A stretch of 26,813 bases of DNA from CAVQUE01 sp046290435. Lineage in GTDB: Bacteria > Actinomycetota > Acidimicrobiia > Acidimicrobiales > UBA8592. A program made the translations under genes and the position numbers. Position 1 is the first letter of the stretch. Every line of letters starts with the position of its first letter. Location of the stretch: assembly GCA_046290435.1 (NCBI GenBank), contig JBKAGO010000011.1, forward strand, positions 1 to 26,813. The letters are read 5' to 3'. Under the pieces are notes generated by a model that did no database searches, was not told the origin of the DNA, and worked only from the letters and a program-made list of their open reading frames with translations. This document shows positions 1 to 7,454 of this stretch, piece by piece.

Positions 1-91
1 CAACAGGGCGACGGCACAGTCAAGTCGAGAGTCACACAACACGCCGGCACCAACCTGCCAGCCCCCGCAACCGGGTACAGCGATACTCACA

Positions 92-173
92 GTCAAGTCG
101 TACTTTCAACCAACTCCGAGCCGACCCGCCACCAGGCCGCAATGACGAGAGTTGGTTGAAAGTACGACTTGAC
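92..173. repeat. Long-armed palindromic repeat, copy 1
   Basis: Two perfectly complementary 25-base arms (92-116 and 149-173) enclose a 32-base loop. The outer ends read GTCAAGTC and GACTTGAC, and the right arm continues into CCCTGCCCTTCCC (174-186), a flank shared with copy 2. A short stray piece of the same arm (AGTCAAGTCG) lies at 18-27. The left arm is nearly identical to that of copy 3 near 7284. There is no T-run, so it is not a classical terminator. It lies about 100 bases upstream of the sigma factor gene, so it could affect that promoter. No gene is visible in 1-277. Confidence 0.85.
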
Positions 174-277
174 CCCTGCCCTTCCCGACCGCAGCAGCGC
201 AACGTCGAGATCGGTAACCCCAGCTTTCAGTGGCTGTCACCCACGGCGGGGGTCGGCGGCGTCCTAGCGGTGTGAAG

Positions 278-748
278 ATGGCCGAGATCGCCGAGGTGTT
301 CGACAAACACGGCGACGCCCTCATCCGGTTCGCCGCCAGTCAGGTCGGCTGGGCCGATGCCGAAGACGTCGTGGCCACAGCCGTCGTCGGCGTCCTCCGG
401 ACCGCGCCGATGGGTCTCGACGACACCCGGGCATACCTCTATCGCTCCGTCGCCAACGCTGCGGCCGACCACTGGCGCAGCAGCGATCGGCGTGCCCGAC
501 GGGAGTCGGCGTTCGTCGTGCCGGCGTCGCCGGAAAGCGGCGAGCCCTCCGACGACGAGATCGCTCTGCTGTCCGGGTTGGCGGCGCTCAGCCCCCAACA
601 GCGCGCCTTCATCCACCTGACCTATTGGGAAGACCTGACCCCGGCGTCGATCGCACAGGCGCTCGACGTGTCGGAGGGAACGGTCAAACGACAACTGGCG
701 CGCGCCCGAGCGCGCCTGCGAAAGGCCTTGCACGATGCAGATCGATGA
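278..748 (+). CDS. ECF-type RNA polymerase sigma factor
   Basis: This 156-residue protein has the two-domain layout of an ECF sigma factor. Region 2 is at about residues 8-70, with a helix containing DAEDVV and later LYRSVANAAADHWR. Region 4 is at about 95-150, with LSPQQRAFIHL and the helix-turn-helix ASIAQALDVSEGTVKRQLAR. It would direct RNA polymerase to a small stress or envelope regulon. I chose the ATG at 278 because region 2 then begins at the usual distance; a GTG at 230 would add 16 Gly/Arg-rich residues, and neither start has a strong ribosome site. Its last 14 bases overlap the next gene, whose product is membrane-bound, as is typical for a sigma factor and its partner. No extracytoplasmic sensor other than that partner is visible. 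The ECF subgroup cannot be assigned by eye. Confidence 0.9.
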   Translation: MAEIAEVFDKHGDALIRFAASQVGWADAEDVVATAVVGVLRTAPMGLDDTRAYLYRSVANAAADHWRSSDRRARRESAFVVPASPESGEPSDDEIALLSGLAALSPQQRAFIHLTYWEDLTPASIAQALDVSEGTVKRQLARARARLRKALHDADR

Positions 749-1973
749 ACGCCGAGCGCCATCGGGCGACGATCCCCTCGAGGAGCCGCTCCGCCGGATG
801 CTCGGCCGCCTCGGCGACGCCGCGGGTCCGCCGCCGACCTTCGACGAGCTGGCAGGACCCTCGCTCGACCAGACCGCCGTTGCCTCGGTCGACCAGCCGA
901 CCATTCCCTCCGTCGACCAGCCGACCGTTGCCTGCGTCGACGCCACCGTTCGAGCCCGACCGCGGAGCTCGGCACGGTGGGCGCTCGGTGCTGCCGCCGC
1001 AGTGCTGGTGATCATTGCCGCGGTCCTGGTCGTCGGGCGCGACGATCCCCCAGCCGATCGACTCGCCACCGAGACGGCCACGACAGACGGTGCCGCTGCA
1101 GCGGCTGCAACCACGAGCCCGAGCTCGGGCGCGGGGACGACGCCCGACGCCACGGGATCACCGACGTCCTCGGCACCGTCCGCGGCGGCGGCACCGTCGC
1201 CGTCTCCGTCGACGGGCTCGTCGGGAGCGGCCACAACCGTCACCGTCGAGCCCGGCCAGACGATCGCCGAGACCCGGGAGATGGTGGCGGCAAGCGGGCT
1301 CGTCACCACCGCCGAGTTCGACGCGGCGCTTGCCGACGCCGAGCTGCCGGCTCTCCTCGGCGGCCCACGCCCGTTCCGACTGGTGTCACCGGAGGGTCTG
1401 CTCGGCGTGGGAACCCACCCCGTCACCGACGATGCCGATGCACTCGTGGCCGCGATGATCGAGCGTTTCGAGGCCATGGCAACCGAGGTCGGCCTCGCCG
1501 ACGCCGTCGTAGCGATCGAGGACGTCGACGGCACGCCACGAGTGCTCGGCCCGTACCAACTCGTGATCGTGGCGTCGCTGGTGGAGGCGGAGACGACCGT
1601 CGATGCCGAGCGGCCACGTCTCGCCCGGGTCATCCTCAACCGGCTCGCCGCCGGCGAGCTCCTGGGGATCGACAGCGCACTGGTCTACGCGCTCGGCCGC
1701 CCGATCGAGACCCAGGCGGATCTCGAGATCGACTCGCCGTACAACGTGCGTCTCTACCCCGGGCTGCCCCCGTCGCCGATCGGCGCGCCGAGCCAGGCAT
1801 CGCTCGCCGCGGCCGTCGACCCCGAGCCCGGCGACTGGCTGTTCTACGTCCGGACCGACGAGAACGGCCCCGGCACCCACCGCTTCACCGCCGACCTCGA
1901 CGACTTCACCGAAGGCGTCGAACTCTGCATCGCCCGCCAACTCGGCTGCGAGGGCACGCTCTCGGAGGACTGA
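735..1973 (+). CDS. Membrane protein with MltG/YceG-like endolytic transglycosylase domain, in anti-sigma position
   Basis: The protein has 412 residues. Residues 1-80 are cytoplasmic and contain LRRMLGRLGDA and a short repeat of SVDQPT units (about 45-66). One membrane helix lies at about 82-100. A Ser/Thr/Ala/Pro-rich linker runs from about 105 to 167, and a YceG/MltG-like domain from about 168 to 405. The family signature is visible: LVIVASLVEAET with the probable catalytic Glu284, then ARVILNRL, DSALVYALG, SPYNVRLYPGLPPSPIG and a final THRFT. MltG enzymes cut nascent glycan strands in the periplasm. Here the gene starts 14 bases inside the sigma gene, which is where an anti-sigma factor usually sits, and the N-terminal part resembles the short unstructured tails of actinobacterial sigma partners. 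Whether it is an enzyme, a sensor, or both is inference. It differs from housekeeping MltG by its long linker and the absence of the usual mltG neighbours. Confidence 0.8.
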   Translation: MQIDERRAPSGDDPLEEPLRRMLGRLGDAAGPPPTFDELAGPSLDQTAVASVDQPTIPSVDQPTVACVDATVRARPRSSARWALGAAAAVLVIIAAVLVVGRDDPPADRLATETATTDGAAAAAATTSPSSGAGTTPDATGSPTSSAPSAAAAPSPSPSTGSSGAATTVTVEPGQTIAETREMVAASGLVTTAEFDAALADAELPALLGGPRPFRLVSPEGLLGVGTHPVTDDADALVAAMIERFEAMATEVGLADAVVAIEDVDGTPRVLGPYQLVIVASLVEAETTVDAERPRLARVILNRLAAGELLGIDSALVYALGRPIETQADLEIDSPYNVRLYPGLPPSPIGAPSQASLAAAVDPEPGDWLFYVRTDENGPGTHRFTADLDDFTEGVELCIARQLGCEGTLSED

Positions 1974-2005
1974 AGCCCGGACCGGGTCAGGGCCACTGGA
2001 CGCCT

Positions 2006-2112
2006 GAACCACTGGGGTCAAGTCTCTTTTCTCCCTTTCTCTCGGATCACGGCCCACCAGGCGGAACGGCACGGGGAAAGGGAGAAAAGAGACTTGACCC
2101 CTGCCCTTCCCA
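2006..2112. repeat. Long-armed palindromic repeat, copy 2
   Basis: Perfect 26-base arms at 2014-2039 and 2076-2101 enclose a 36-base loop. The arms start with GGGGTCAAGTC and end with GACTTGACCCC; the inner arm sequence (CTTTTCTCCCTTTC) differs from copy 1 but stays complementary. The left flank GAACCACT is shared with copy 3 and the right flank CTGCCCTTCCC with copy 1. The element lies between two converging genes and could stop transcription in both directions, but it has no T-tract. Confidence 0.85.
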
Positions 2113-2129
2113 ACCTCGGCCCCCTCCCC

Positions 2130-2612
2130 TCAGCGGCGGCGACGGGAGGTGATGACGCCGGTGTCGAAGCCGGCGCGGTGGAGGCCTCCGTGGAAGCGGG
2201 CGTGTTCGATCTTCACGCAGCGGTCCATGACCACGGTCATGCCGGCGGCCTCGGCGGCGGCGGCGACGTCGTCGTCCCACAGGCCCAGCTGGAGCCAGAA
2301 CGAGCGGGCGCCGACGGCGATGGCCTCGTCGAGCACACCGGGGACGTCGTCGGGCCGGCGGAACACGTTGACCATGTCGGGAACCGCGGGCAGGTCCGCT
2401 AACGACGGGTACACCGGTCGGCCCAGGATCTCCGACGCCGCCGGGTTGACGAAGTACACCTCGTAGCCCGTGCTGCTGAGGAGGTAGTTGGCGACGAAGT
2501 AGCTGGGCCGGGCCGGGTTGGCCGATGCCCCGACCATGGCGATGCTGGTCGTGTCGCGCAGCAACGCCAGGCGTTCCTTCGCCGACGGCGGCGTCCACGT
2601 CCGCTCGCTCAT
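2130..2612 (-). CDS. CoA-binding domain protein (YccU family)
   Basis: This 160-residue Rossmann-fold protein resembles the CoA-binding N-terminal domain of succinyl-CoA synthetase alpha. It has the early motif IAMVGASANPARPSYFVANY, followed by YEVYFVNPAASEILGRPVYPSLADLP, then MVNVFRRPDDVPGVLDEAI and the late MTVVMDRCVKIEH. This single-domain family is widespread and its precise role is not settled. The ATG at 2612 gives the usual length and places the first beta strand about 25 residues in. It lies 49 bases downstream of metY on the same strand, so the two are probably co-transcribed; the pairing recurs in other actinobacteria as far as I recall. The C-terminus ends in a run of arginines. 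Confidence 0.85.
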   Translation of the reverse strand: MSERTWTPPSAKERLALLRDTTSIAMVGASANPARPSYFVANYLLSSTGYEVYFVNPAASEILGRPVYPSLADLPAVPDMVNVFRRPDDVPGVLDEAIAVGARSFWLQLGLWDDDVAAAAEAAGMTVVMDRCVKIEHARFHGGLHRAGFDTGVITSRRRR

Positions 2613-2661
2613 CGCTTCGCCTCCTGACCCAGCGGGCCGGGCCGGCAGGCCTCGGTCGGCT

Positions 2662-3951
2662 TCATGATCCGACCGCCGCGGCGAGGGCCTGGTCGAGGTC
2701 CCAGAGGATGTCGTCAACGTCTTCGAGGCCGACGCTGATGCGCACCAGGTCGGGCAGGACGCCAGCGGCGGCGAGCTGATCGTCCGAGAGCTGCTGGTGG
2801 GTGGTGCTGGCGGGGTGGATGACCAAAGTGCGTGCGTCGCCGATGTTGGCCAGGTGGCTGCACAGCTCGACCGAGTCGATGAACGTCCGTCCTGCGTCGC
2901 GACCGCCGCGCACCCCGAACGCGAACACCGCGCCCGGCCCCATCGGCAGGTAGCGGGCCGCCCGGTCGTGGTGGGGATGGTCGGCCAGGCCGGCCCAATT
3001 GACCCACTCGACCCGGGGGTCGTCGTGCAGCCAGGCGGCGACGGCGTGGGCGTTGGCCATGTGGGCGTCCATACGTTGGGGCAGTGTCTCGATGCCCTGC
3101 AGCAGGAGGAACGCCGAGTGCGGGCTGAGGGCGGCGCCGATGTCGCGCAGCTGTTCGCTGCGGAGCTTGGTGAGGAAGGCGTACTCGCCGAAGTTCTCCC
3201 ACCACTGCAGCCCGCCATAGGAGTCGACGGTCTCGGTGAAGGTCGGGAACCGGCCGTTGCCCCAGTCGAAGGTGCCGCTCTCGACGACCAGCCCGCCGAG
3301 CGTCGTGCCGTGGCCGCCGAGGAACTTGGTGGCCGAGTGCACGACGATGTCGGCGCCGTGTTCGATCGGGCGACACAGGTACGGGGTGGCGGTGGTGGCG
3401 TCGACCACCAGCGGGATGCCGGCGGCGTGGGCGACGTCGGCGACGGCGGCTATGTCGAGCACGGCGCCGCTGGGGTTGGCGACCACCTCGGCGAACACGG
3501 CCTTGGTGGTGGGGCCGATGGCGGCGGCGATGTCGTCGGGTTCGCCGCCGGGCACGAAGGTGATGTCGACGCCGAAGCGGCGCAGCGTGACGTCGAGCTG
3601 GGTGACCGTGCCGCCGTAGAGGTTGGCCGAGGCGACGATGGCGTCGCCCGCACCGGCGAGGCAGGCGAAGACGGCGAACTCGGCGGCCTGACCGCTGGCG
3701 GTGGCGACGCCGCCGATGCCGCCCTCGAGGCTGGCGATGCGCTCCTCGAGGGCGTTGACGGTGGGGTTGCCGATGCGCGAGTAGATCGACCCGTACTTCT
3801 GCAGGGCGAACAGCGCCGCGGCGTCGGCGGTGTCGTCGAAGACGAAGCTGGTGGTCTGGTAGATCGGCACGGCCCGCGAGCCGGTGGTGGGGTCGGGCGC
3901 CCCGCCGGCGTGCAGGGCGCGGGTGCGGAAGCCCCATTGGCGGTCGGTCAT
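2662..3951 (-). CDS. metY: O-acetylhomoserine sulfhydrylase (PLP-dependent)
   Basis: The 429-residue protein belongs to the Cys/Met metabolism PLP family and most resembles MetY, which makes homocysteine from O-acetylhomoserine and sulfide in the cytoplasm. Visible landmarks are the N-terminal FRTRALHAGGAPDPTTGSRA, the YSRIGNPTVNALEERIASLEGG segment that contacts substrate and cofactor, the ASGQAAE cofactor loop, DATTATPYLCRP, and SATKFLGGHGTTLGG with the Schiff-base lysine. The GGxxWWENFGEYAFLTKLR insertion and the length above 420 residues favour MetY over cystathionine gamma-synthase (about 380). The ATG at 3951 is preceded by AAGG at good spacing. It is probably transcribed with the downstream CoA-binding gene. 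A palindrome separates it from osmC upstream. Confidence 0.93.
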   Translation of the reverse strand: MTDRQWGFRTRALHAGGAPDPTTGSRAVPIYQTTSFVFDDTADAAALFALQKYGSIYSRIGNPTVNALEERIASLEGGIGGVATASGQAAEFAVFACLAGAGDAIVASANLYGGTVTQLDVTLRRFGVDITFVPGGEPDDIAAAIGPTTKAVFAEVVANPSGAVLDIAAVADVAHAAGIPLVVDATTATPYLCRPIEHGADIVVHSATKFLGGHGTTLGGLVVESGTFDWGNGRFPTFTETVDSYGGLQWWENFGEYAFLTKLRSEQLRDIGAALSPHSAFLLLQGIETLPQRMDAHMANAHAVAAWLHDDPRVEWVNWAGLADHPHHDRAARYLPMGPGAVFAFGVRGGRDAGRTFIDSVELCSHLANIGDARTLVIHPASTTHQQLSDDQLAAAGVLPDLVRISVGLEDVDDILWDLDQALAAAVGS

Positions 3952-3991
3952 CGCCGCGACCTTAGCGCTGCGTGCGGCACCCACCGAACGC

Positions 3992-4042
3992 CGAAATCTG
4001 GAGATCTGGGTCCTCGTGGACGACCCAGATCTCCAGATTTCG
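3992..4042. repeat. Perfect 21-bp inverted repeat between osmC and metY
   Basis: Arms 3992-4012 and 4022-4042 are exact reverse complements around a 9-base loop. The arms contain AAATCTGGAGATCTGGGTC, which is AT-richer than the neighbourhood. Both flanking genes are on the minus strand, so the hairpin would form in RNA between the osmC stop and the metY start. It could end the osmC transcript, protect an mRNA end, or be an interspersed palindromic element. No U-run follows on either strand. The sequence is unrelated to the GGGGTCAAGTC family. Confidence 0.75.
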
Positions 4043-4048
4043 CAGATT

Positions 4049-4576
4049 TCAGGCCAGGGAGATGTCGACGGGGATGGCGCGGCTGAGGGTGTGACCCACT
4101 GGTGAGGTGGCGGTGACCTTGGCGTGCAGGGCGTCGACGTCAGCCTGGTCGGCGTCGGTGTCGAGGGTGACCGAGGCCCGGATGGACTGGAAGCCGGCGT
4201 GGCCCTCGGGATCGAGCCCGAGGAACGTGTGCAGGTCGAGGTCGCCCTCGAGGCTGACGCTGAGGCCCTTGAGCTCGATGCCGGCGACGGTGGCGTTGGC
4301 GGCGTAGCCGACGGCGAGGCAGTTGCCGAGCGCGGCGAGGAGCTGTTCGACCGGGTTGGGGGCGGTGTCGCTGCCGCCGAGGCCGGAGGGCTCGTCGGAG
4401 CCGATGGGGGCGAACTCGCGGATGGTGGCGCTGGAGCGGAAGCCGCCGTCCCAGGTGACATCGGCACGCCAGGTGGTCGAGGCCACCTCGGGGCTCTCGA
4501 CGATCTTGCCGGCGAGCCCGGCGACCGCCTCGATGTCGACGGCGTTCAGCGCGGTGGTGGAAGTGGTGGAGCTCAT
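4049..4576 (-). CDS. OsmC/Ohr-family protein
   Basis: The 175-residue protein has the OsmC fold signature: a beta-rich N-terminal half, then PNPVEQLLAALGNCLAVGY with the peroxidatic cysteine (Cys86), and a C-terminal TSPVGHTLSRAIPVDISLA strand-helix end. Classical OsmC/Ohr proteins reduce organic hydroperoxides with two cysteines. Here the second one, normally in a CPV motif near the C-terminus, appears to be serine (SPV), so ordinary peroxidase chemistry is doubtful. The protein may bind or transport a small molecule as other OsmC-like proteins do. The ATG at 4576 is preceded by GAGGA at suitable spacing. It lies upstream of metY with a hairpin between them, so linkage to sulfur metabolism is possible but not shown. 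Confidence 0.85.
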   Translation of the reverse strand: MSSTTSTTALNAVDIEAVAGLAGKIVESPEVASTTWRADVTWDGGFRSSATIREFAPIGSDEPSGLGGSDTAPNPVEQLLAALGNCLAVGYAANATVAGIELKGLSVSLEGDLDLHTFLGLDPEGHAGFQSIRASVTLDTDADQADVDALHAKVTATSPVGHTLSRAIPVDISLA

Positions 4577-4607
4577 CGATCGTCCTCGTTCAAAGGTGAC
4601 TAGATCG

Positions 4608-4625
4608 ATCAGGTTTATCAGGTTT
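4608..4625 (-). promoter_or_regulatory. Two tandem ATCAGGTTT units upstream of osmC
   Basis: The 9-base unit ATCAGGTTT occurs twice in immediate succession, 32 bases upstream of the osmC start codon, in a locally AT-rich patch that also contains TAGATCGATC. It could be an operator or part of the promoter. It is equally possible that this is a chance duplication. Confidence 0.25.
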
Positions 4626-4663
4626 CGGCGGAGTCCGCACCGACCGGAGCCTGCCGAGGCCGA

Positions 4664-5032
4664 TCAGCGGATCTGCTTGATGCGACCGCCGGTGCCCCAT
4701 GTGCCATCGGCGGTGAGCACGTCGGCTTCGAATCGCTCGCCGAGCGCCATGCACAGCCGGTCGGCCAACGACAGGCCCTCACCCCGAGACCACCTGTTCG
4801 CGGCCCATTCCGCATCGTCGACGGTGACCGGTTCGATCTCGAGCTCGTAGCTCAGCAGCAGAGCGCGGACGAGATCCCAGTCCCGTCCGGCACTGCGGAC
4901 CTTCTGCGCCACCTCGGACCAGTTCGCAGCGCCGCAGCGTGCAGTGGATTCGAGGGCGTCGCCAACGGTGTCGGCGCCGGTCTCGCCCTGCACGAACGCC
5001 AGCAGCGCCGACGCGTCGAGCACCGGCTTCAC
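4664..5032 (-). CDS. vapC: VapC-type PIN-domain toxin
   Basis: The 122-residue protein is a PIN-domain ribonuclease, the toxin of a type II VapBC module. The four acidic residues that hold the catalytic metal are visible: Asp6 in VLDASALLAF, Glu40 in NWSEVAQKV, Asp91 in LSLADRLCMALG and Asp109 in LTADGTW. The start is a GTG at 5032 whose last two bases overlap the antitoxin stop (GTGA), so translation is coupled to the antitoxin. No truncation is seen. The family cleaves specific tRNA or rRNA; the target here cannot be read from sequence. Confidence 0.9.
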   Translation of the reverse strand: MKPVLDASALLAFVQGETGADTVGDALESTARCGAANWSEVAQKVRSAGRDWDLVRALLLSYELEIEPVTVDDAEWAANRWSRGEGLSLADRLCMALGERFEADVLTADGTWGTGGRIKQIR

Positions 5033-5274
5033 CCGGCATCTTCCTCGGCAGCGGCGCGGCGCCGTTCGGCCAGGAGCTCGCCGACGAGGTCGACGCCCGC
5101 CAACTCCTGCCGTACCCGTTCTCGGAGTTGCTCTCGCGTCATGAGGACCAGCCCCTGCGGCGTCTCGAGGAGCACCAGGGTCGTTCCGGCAGACAACCCG
5201 ACCCGGTCCCGCACCTCGGCAGGAACGACCACTCGACCCCGATCTCCCATAACCACCGTATGTGTCCCACTCAT
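5029..5274 (-). CDS. vapB: AbrB/MazE-type antitoxin of the VapBC pair
   Basis: This 81-residue protein begins with a swapped-hairpin AbrB-type DNA-binding domain (GDRGRVVVPAEVRDRVGL, about residues 10-27). It ends in a charged helix rich in Glu and Arg that would wrap the toxin. The ATG at 5274 is chosen because the AbrB domain then begins at the normal distance; a longer start at 5295 adds seven residues. Antitoxins of this class usually repress their own promoter together with the toxin. An 8-base inverted repeat around its start could be the operator. The gene diverges from the deaminase at 5389. Confidence 0.88.
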   Translation of the reverse strand: MSGTHTVVMGDRGRVVVPAEVRDRVGLSAGTTLVLLETPQGLVLMTREQLRERVRQELAGVDLVGELLAERRRAAAEEDAG

Positions 5275-5311
5275 GATCGCAGAGTACCACCGCATTGATA
5301 AAGGTGGGACA
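5263..5311. promoter_or_regulatory. Candidate operator for vapBC
   Basis: TGTCCCAC (5263-5270) and GTGGGACA (5304-5311) form an exact 8-base inverted repeat with a 33-base gap that spans the antitoxin start codon. VapBC complexes commonly bind inverted repeats at their own promoter. The site also lies between divergent genes and might affect the deaminase gene. The wide gap makes this uncertain. Confidence 0.3.
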
Positions 5312-5388
5312 GCAGGCCTCGCTGATCGCCCTCCTCCCTGCTGTCAGCAGCCGTTCGGCCTCAGGGGTCCGACCTACACTCCCCCGCC

Positions 5389-6684
5389 ATGAGCGAACGA
5401 CTGGTTCTGCGTGGGGCCCGGTATCCCGGCGACATCGCCGTGGCCGACGGGCGCATCGTCGCCATCGGGTCGGTGGCGGCCGAACCGGGCGACACCGTCG
5501 TCGACGTCAGCGGCGACATCGTCACCGCGGGGCTGATCAACACCCACCACCACCTGTACCAGTGGATCACCCGGGGCCGGGCCGTCGGCTGCAACCTGTT
5601 CGACTGGCTGACCACGCTGTACCCGGTGTGGGGCCGCCTCGACGCCGACGACGTCCGGGCCGCCGCCACCGTGGGGCTGAGCCAGCTGGCACTGACCGGC
5701 TGCACGACGGCCTTCGATCACCACTACGTGGTGCCCCGCGGCGACGACACCGTCTTCGATGCCATCGTCGACGCCGCCCGCGATGTCGGCGTCCGCCTGC
5801 ACCTCAGCCGGGGCTCGATGGACCTGAGCGAGAAGGACGGCGGCCTACCTCCGGATCACGTCGTCGAGGAACGCGACGCGATCCTCGCTTCGACCGAGCG
5901 CATCATCGCCGACCACCACGACGGCGAGATGATCAGCGTCGTCGTCGCCCCCTGCAGCCCGTTCTCGGTCACCGGCGAGCTGATGGTCGAGTCCGCCGAG
6001 CTCGCCCGCCGCCACGGCCTTCGCCTGCACACCCATCTGTGCGAGACGATCGACGAACAGGACCACTGTCTCGAGCGCTTCGGCCGTCGGCCCGTCGAAC
6101 AGATGGCCGAGTGGGGCTGGATCGGTGACGACGTGTGGATGGCCCACGGCGTGCACTTCGACGACCACGAGATCGCCGCGCTGGGCGCCGCCGGCACCGG
6201 CGTGGCCCACTGCCCGTCGTCCAACGCCCGCCTGGCCGCCGGGATGTGTCGGGTCACCGACCTGCGTGCCGCAGGGGCGCCGGTCGGGCTCGGCGTCGAC
6301 GGCGCCGCCAGCAACGAGGTCGGCGGGCTGTTCGGCGAGCTCCGCCAGGCGCTCTACACCGCCCGCCTGCGCACCATGGAACCCGATGCCCTGATGCCCG
6401 CCGACACCCTGGCGATCGCCACCGCCGGCGGCGCTGCGTGCCTCGGCCGCGACGACATCGGTCGCCTCGAGGTCGGCGCCGCCGCCGACCTGGCCGTGTG
6501 GCCGGGCGACGACCTGGCCGACATCGCCGATCCCGTCACCGCGCTGGTGATGGGTCCCGACCGCACCGTCCGGCACCTGTTCGTCGCCGGCCGCCCCGTC
6601 GTCACCGACGGCGTGCTGGGCGGCGTCGACCTCGCCTCGGCCCGCCGGACGCTGGCCGAGCGGGCGCAGCGGCTCTGGGACTGA
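5389..6684 (+). CDS. 8-oxoguanine deaminase-like amidohydrolase
   Basis: The 431-residue cytoplasmic metal-dependent hydrolase belongs to the ATZ/TRZ-like deaminases. Metal ligands can be seen: HxH at His53/His55 in NTHHHLYQ, His216 in HTHLCET with Glu219, His253 in MAHGVHF and Asp304 in LGVDGAASNE. The stretches LFDWLTTLYPVWGRL and GCTTAFDHHYVVPRG match 8-oxoguanine deaminases better than guanine deaminases or chlorohydrolases. The expected reaction is 8-oxoguanine to urate. The ATG at 5389 gives the family's usual length. The gene is followed after two bases by an ACT-domain gene. The context of hydantoinase, creatininase and Mo hydroxylase fits purine breakdown. Specificity for isocytosine-type or related substrates cannot be excluded. 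Confidence 0.85.
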   Translation: MSERLVLRGARYPGDIAVADGRIVAIGSVAAEPGDTVVDVSGDIVTAGLINTHHHLYQWITRGRAVGCNLFDWLTTLYPVWGRLDADDVRAAATVGLSQLALTGCTTAFDHHYVVPRGDDTVFDAIVDAARDVGVRLHLSRGSMDLSEKDGGLPPDHVVEERDAILASTERIIADHHDGEMISVVVAPCSPFSVTGELMVESAELARRHGLRLHTHLCETIDEQDHCLERFGRRPVEQMAEWGWIGDDVWMAHGVHFDDHEIAALGAAGTGVAHCPSSNARLAAGMCRVTDLRAAGAPVGLGVDGAASNEVGGLFGELRQALYTARLRTMEPDALMPADTLAIATAGGAACLGRDDIGRLEVGAAADLAVWPGDDLADIADPVTALVMGPDRTVRHLFVAGRPVVTDGVLGGVDLASARRTLAERAQRLWD

Positions 6685-6686
6685 GG

Positions 6687-7250
6687 GTGCCCGGCGAGAC
6701 CGACCTGGCCACCATGCTGGCCGACCTGCGCGTGCTGCACCGCCCCGGCACCTACGTGTTCGTCACAGTCGGCCACGGTCGTGGCGCCGCAGCCACGAAA
6801 GCGCCCGGCCACGAGCCGGACGGCGACAGCGCCGGCGGCGGACCGGACAGCGCCGGCGGAGCGAGAGGCGGCGACGACGCCATCGGCGCGCCGGACAACG
6901 ACGACGCCGGCGACGGACCCGAAACGCCCGCGGCTGCGGACAACGGCCATGCGCTTCGGCTCGGCGATGGCATCGAGGCGCTGATCGCCGAGGCCGAGGG
7001 CGTCACCGCCATCGCCACGATCGAGCGGGCCCGGGCCGAGGGTTGGGCGTTCGACTTCGAGGCCGCGTGGCTGACCCTCGAGGTCCACAGCGCGCTGGAG
7101 GCCGTCGGCCTGACCGCAGCGGTGTCGGCGGCGCTGACCGCCGAGGGCATCGCCTGCAACGTCGTCGCCGGCTTCCACCACGACCACCTCCTGGTCCCCG
7201 CCGACCGCGCCGCCGACGCCATCGCCTGCCTCGAGGCCCTCCGCAGCTGA
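6687..7250 (+). CDS. ACT-domain protein (DUF2241/ACT_3 type) with a low-complexity insert
   Basis: The 187-residue protein starts at a GTG two bases after the deaminase stop. The N-terminal part (LRVLHRPGTYVFVTVGHG) and the C-terminal part (LTLEVHSALEAVGLTAAVSA, then GIACNVVAGFHHDHLLVP) match the ACT_3/DUF2241 family, usually about 130 residues. Between them, at about residues 33-90, lies an extra Gly/Ala/Asp-rich segment with no predicted fold. ACT domains usually bind small ligands such as amino acids, so a regulatory role toward the upstream deaminase is possible but unproven. The insert falls at a surface loop, before the segment IEALIAEAEGVTAIATIERA. The gene ends 204 bases before the creatininase gene. 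Confidence 0.82.
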   Translation: MPGETDLATMLADLRVLHRPGTYVFVTVGHGRGAAATKAPGHEPDGDSAGGGPDSAGGARGGDDAIGAPDNDDAGDGPETPAAADNGHALRLGDGIEALIAEAEGVTAIATIERARAEGWAFDFEAAWLTLEVHSALEAVGLTAAVSAALTAEGIACNVVAGFHHDHLLVPADRAADAIACLEALRS

Positions 7251-7275
7251 CCTGGAGCCGACTGACCCGGCTGCG

Positions 7276-7353
7276 GAACCACTGGGGTCAAGTCGTACTT
7301 TCAACCAACTCCGGGCGGGGCCGCGGTATGAGTGGTGAAAGTGACTTGACGCC
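7276..7353. repeat. Long-armed palindromic repeat, copy 3 (decayed right arm)
   Basis: The left flank and arm (GAACCACT, then GGGGTCAAGTC and TACTTTCAACCAACTC up to 7311) equal the flank of copy 2 and the arm of copy 1. The right arm is degenerate (GTGGTGAAAGT followed by GACTTGAC, 7333-7350), so the hairpin is imperfect. This copy looks like an older, mutated insertion in the 204-base gap between the ACT gene and the creatininase gene. Confidence 0.8.
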
Positions 7354-7454
7354 CGCCAGCCCCGCCGCCCACCACGGCTGCGTGGGCAGCGGGCCGGCAA
7401 CCACACTCCGCCCCTGCCCTCAGCGCGCAACCGCGGCGGGTAGCGTCGGGGGCC

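Noticed and set aside
2014..2101. Palindrome copy 2 as a simple intrinsic terminator
   Set aside because: The position between converging genes fits, but there is no T-run and the same sequence family recurs in non-terminal places, so I annotate it as a repeat.
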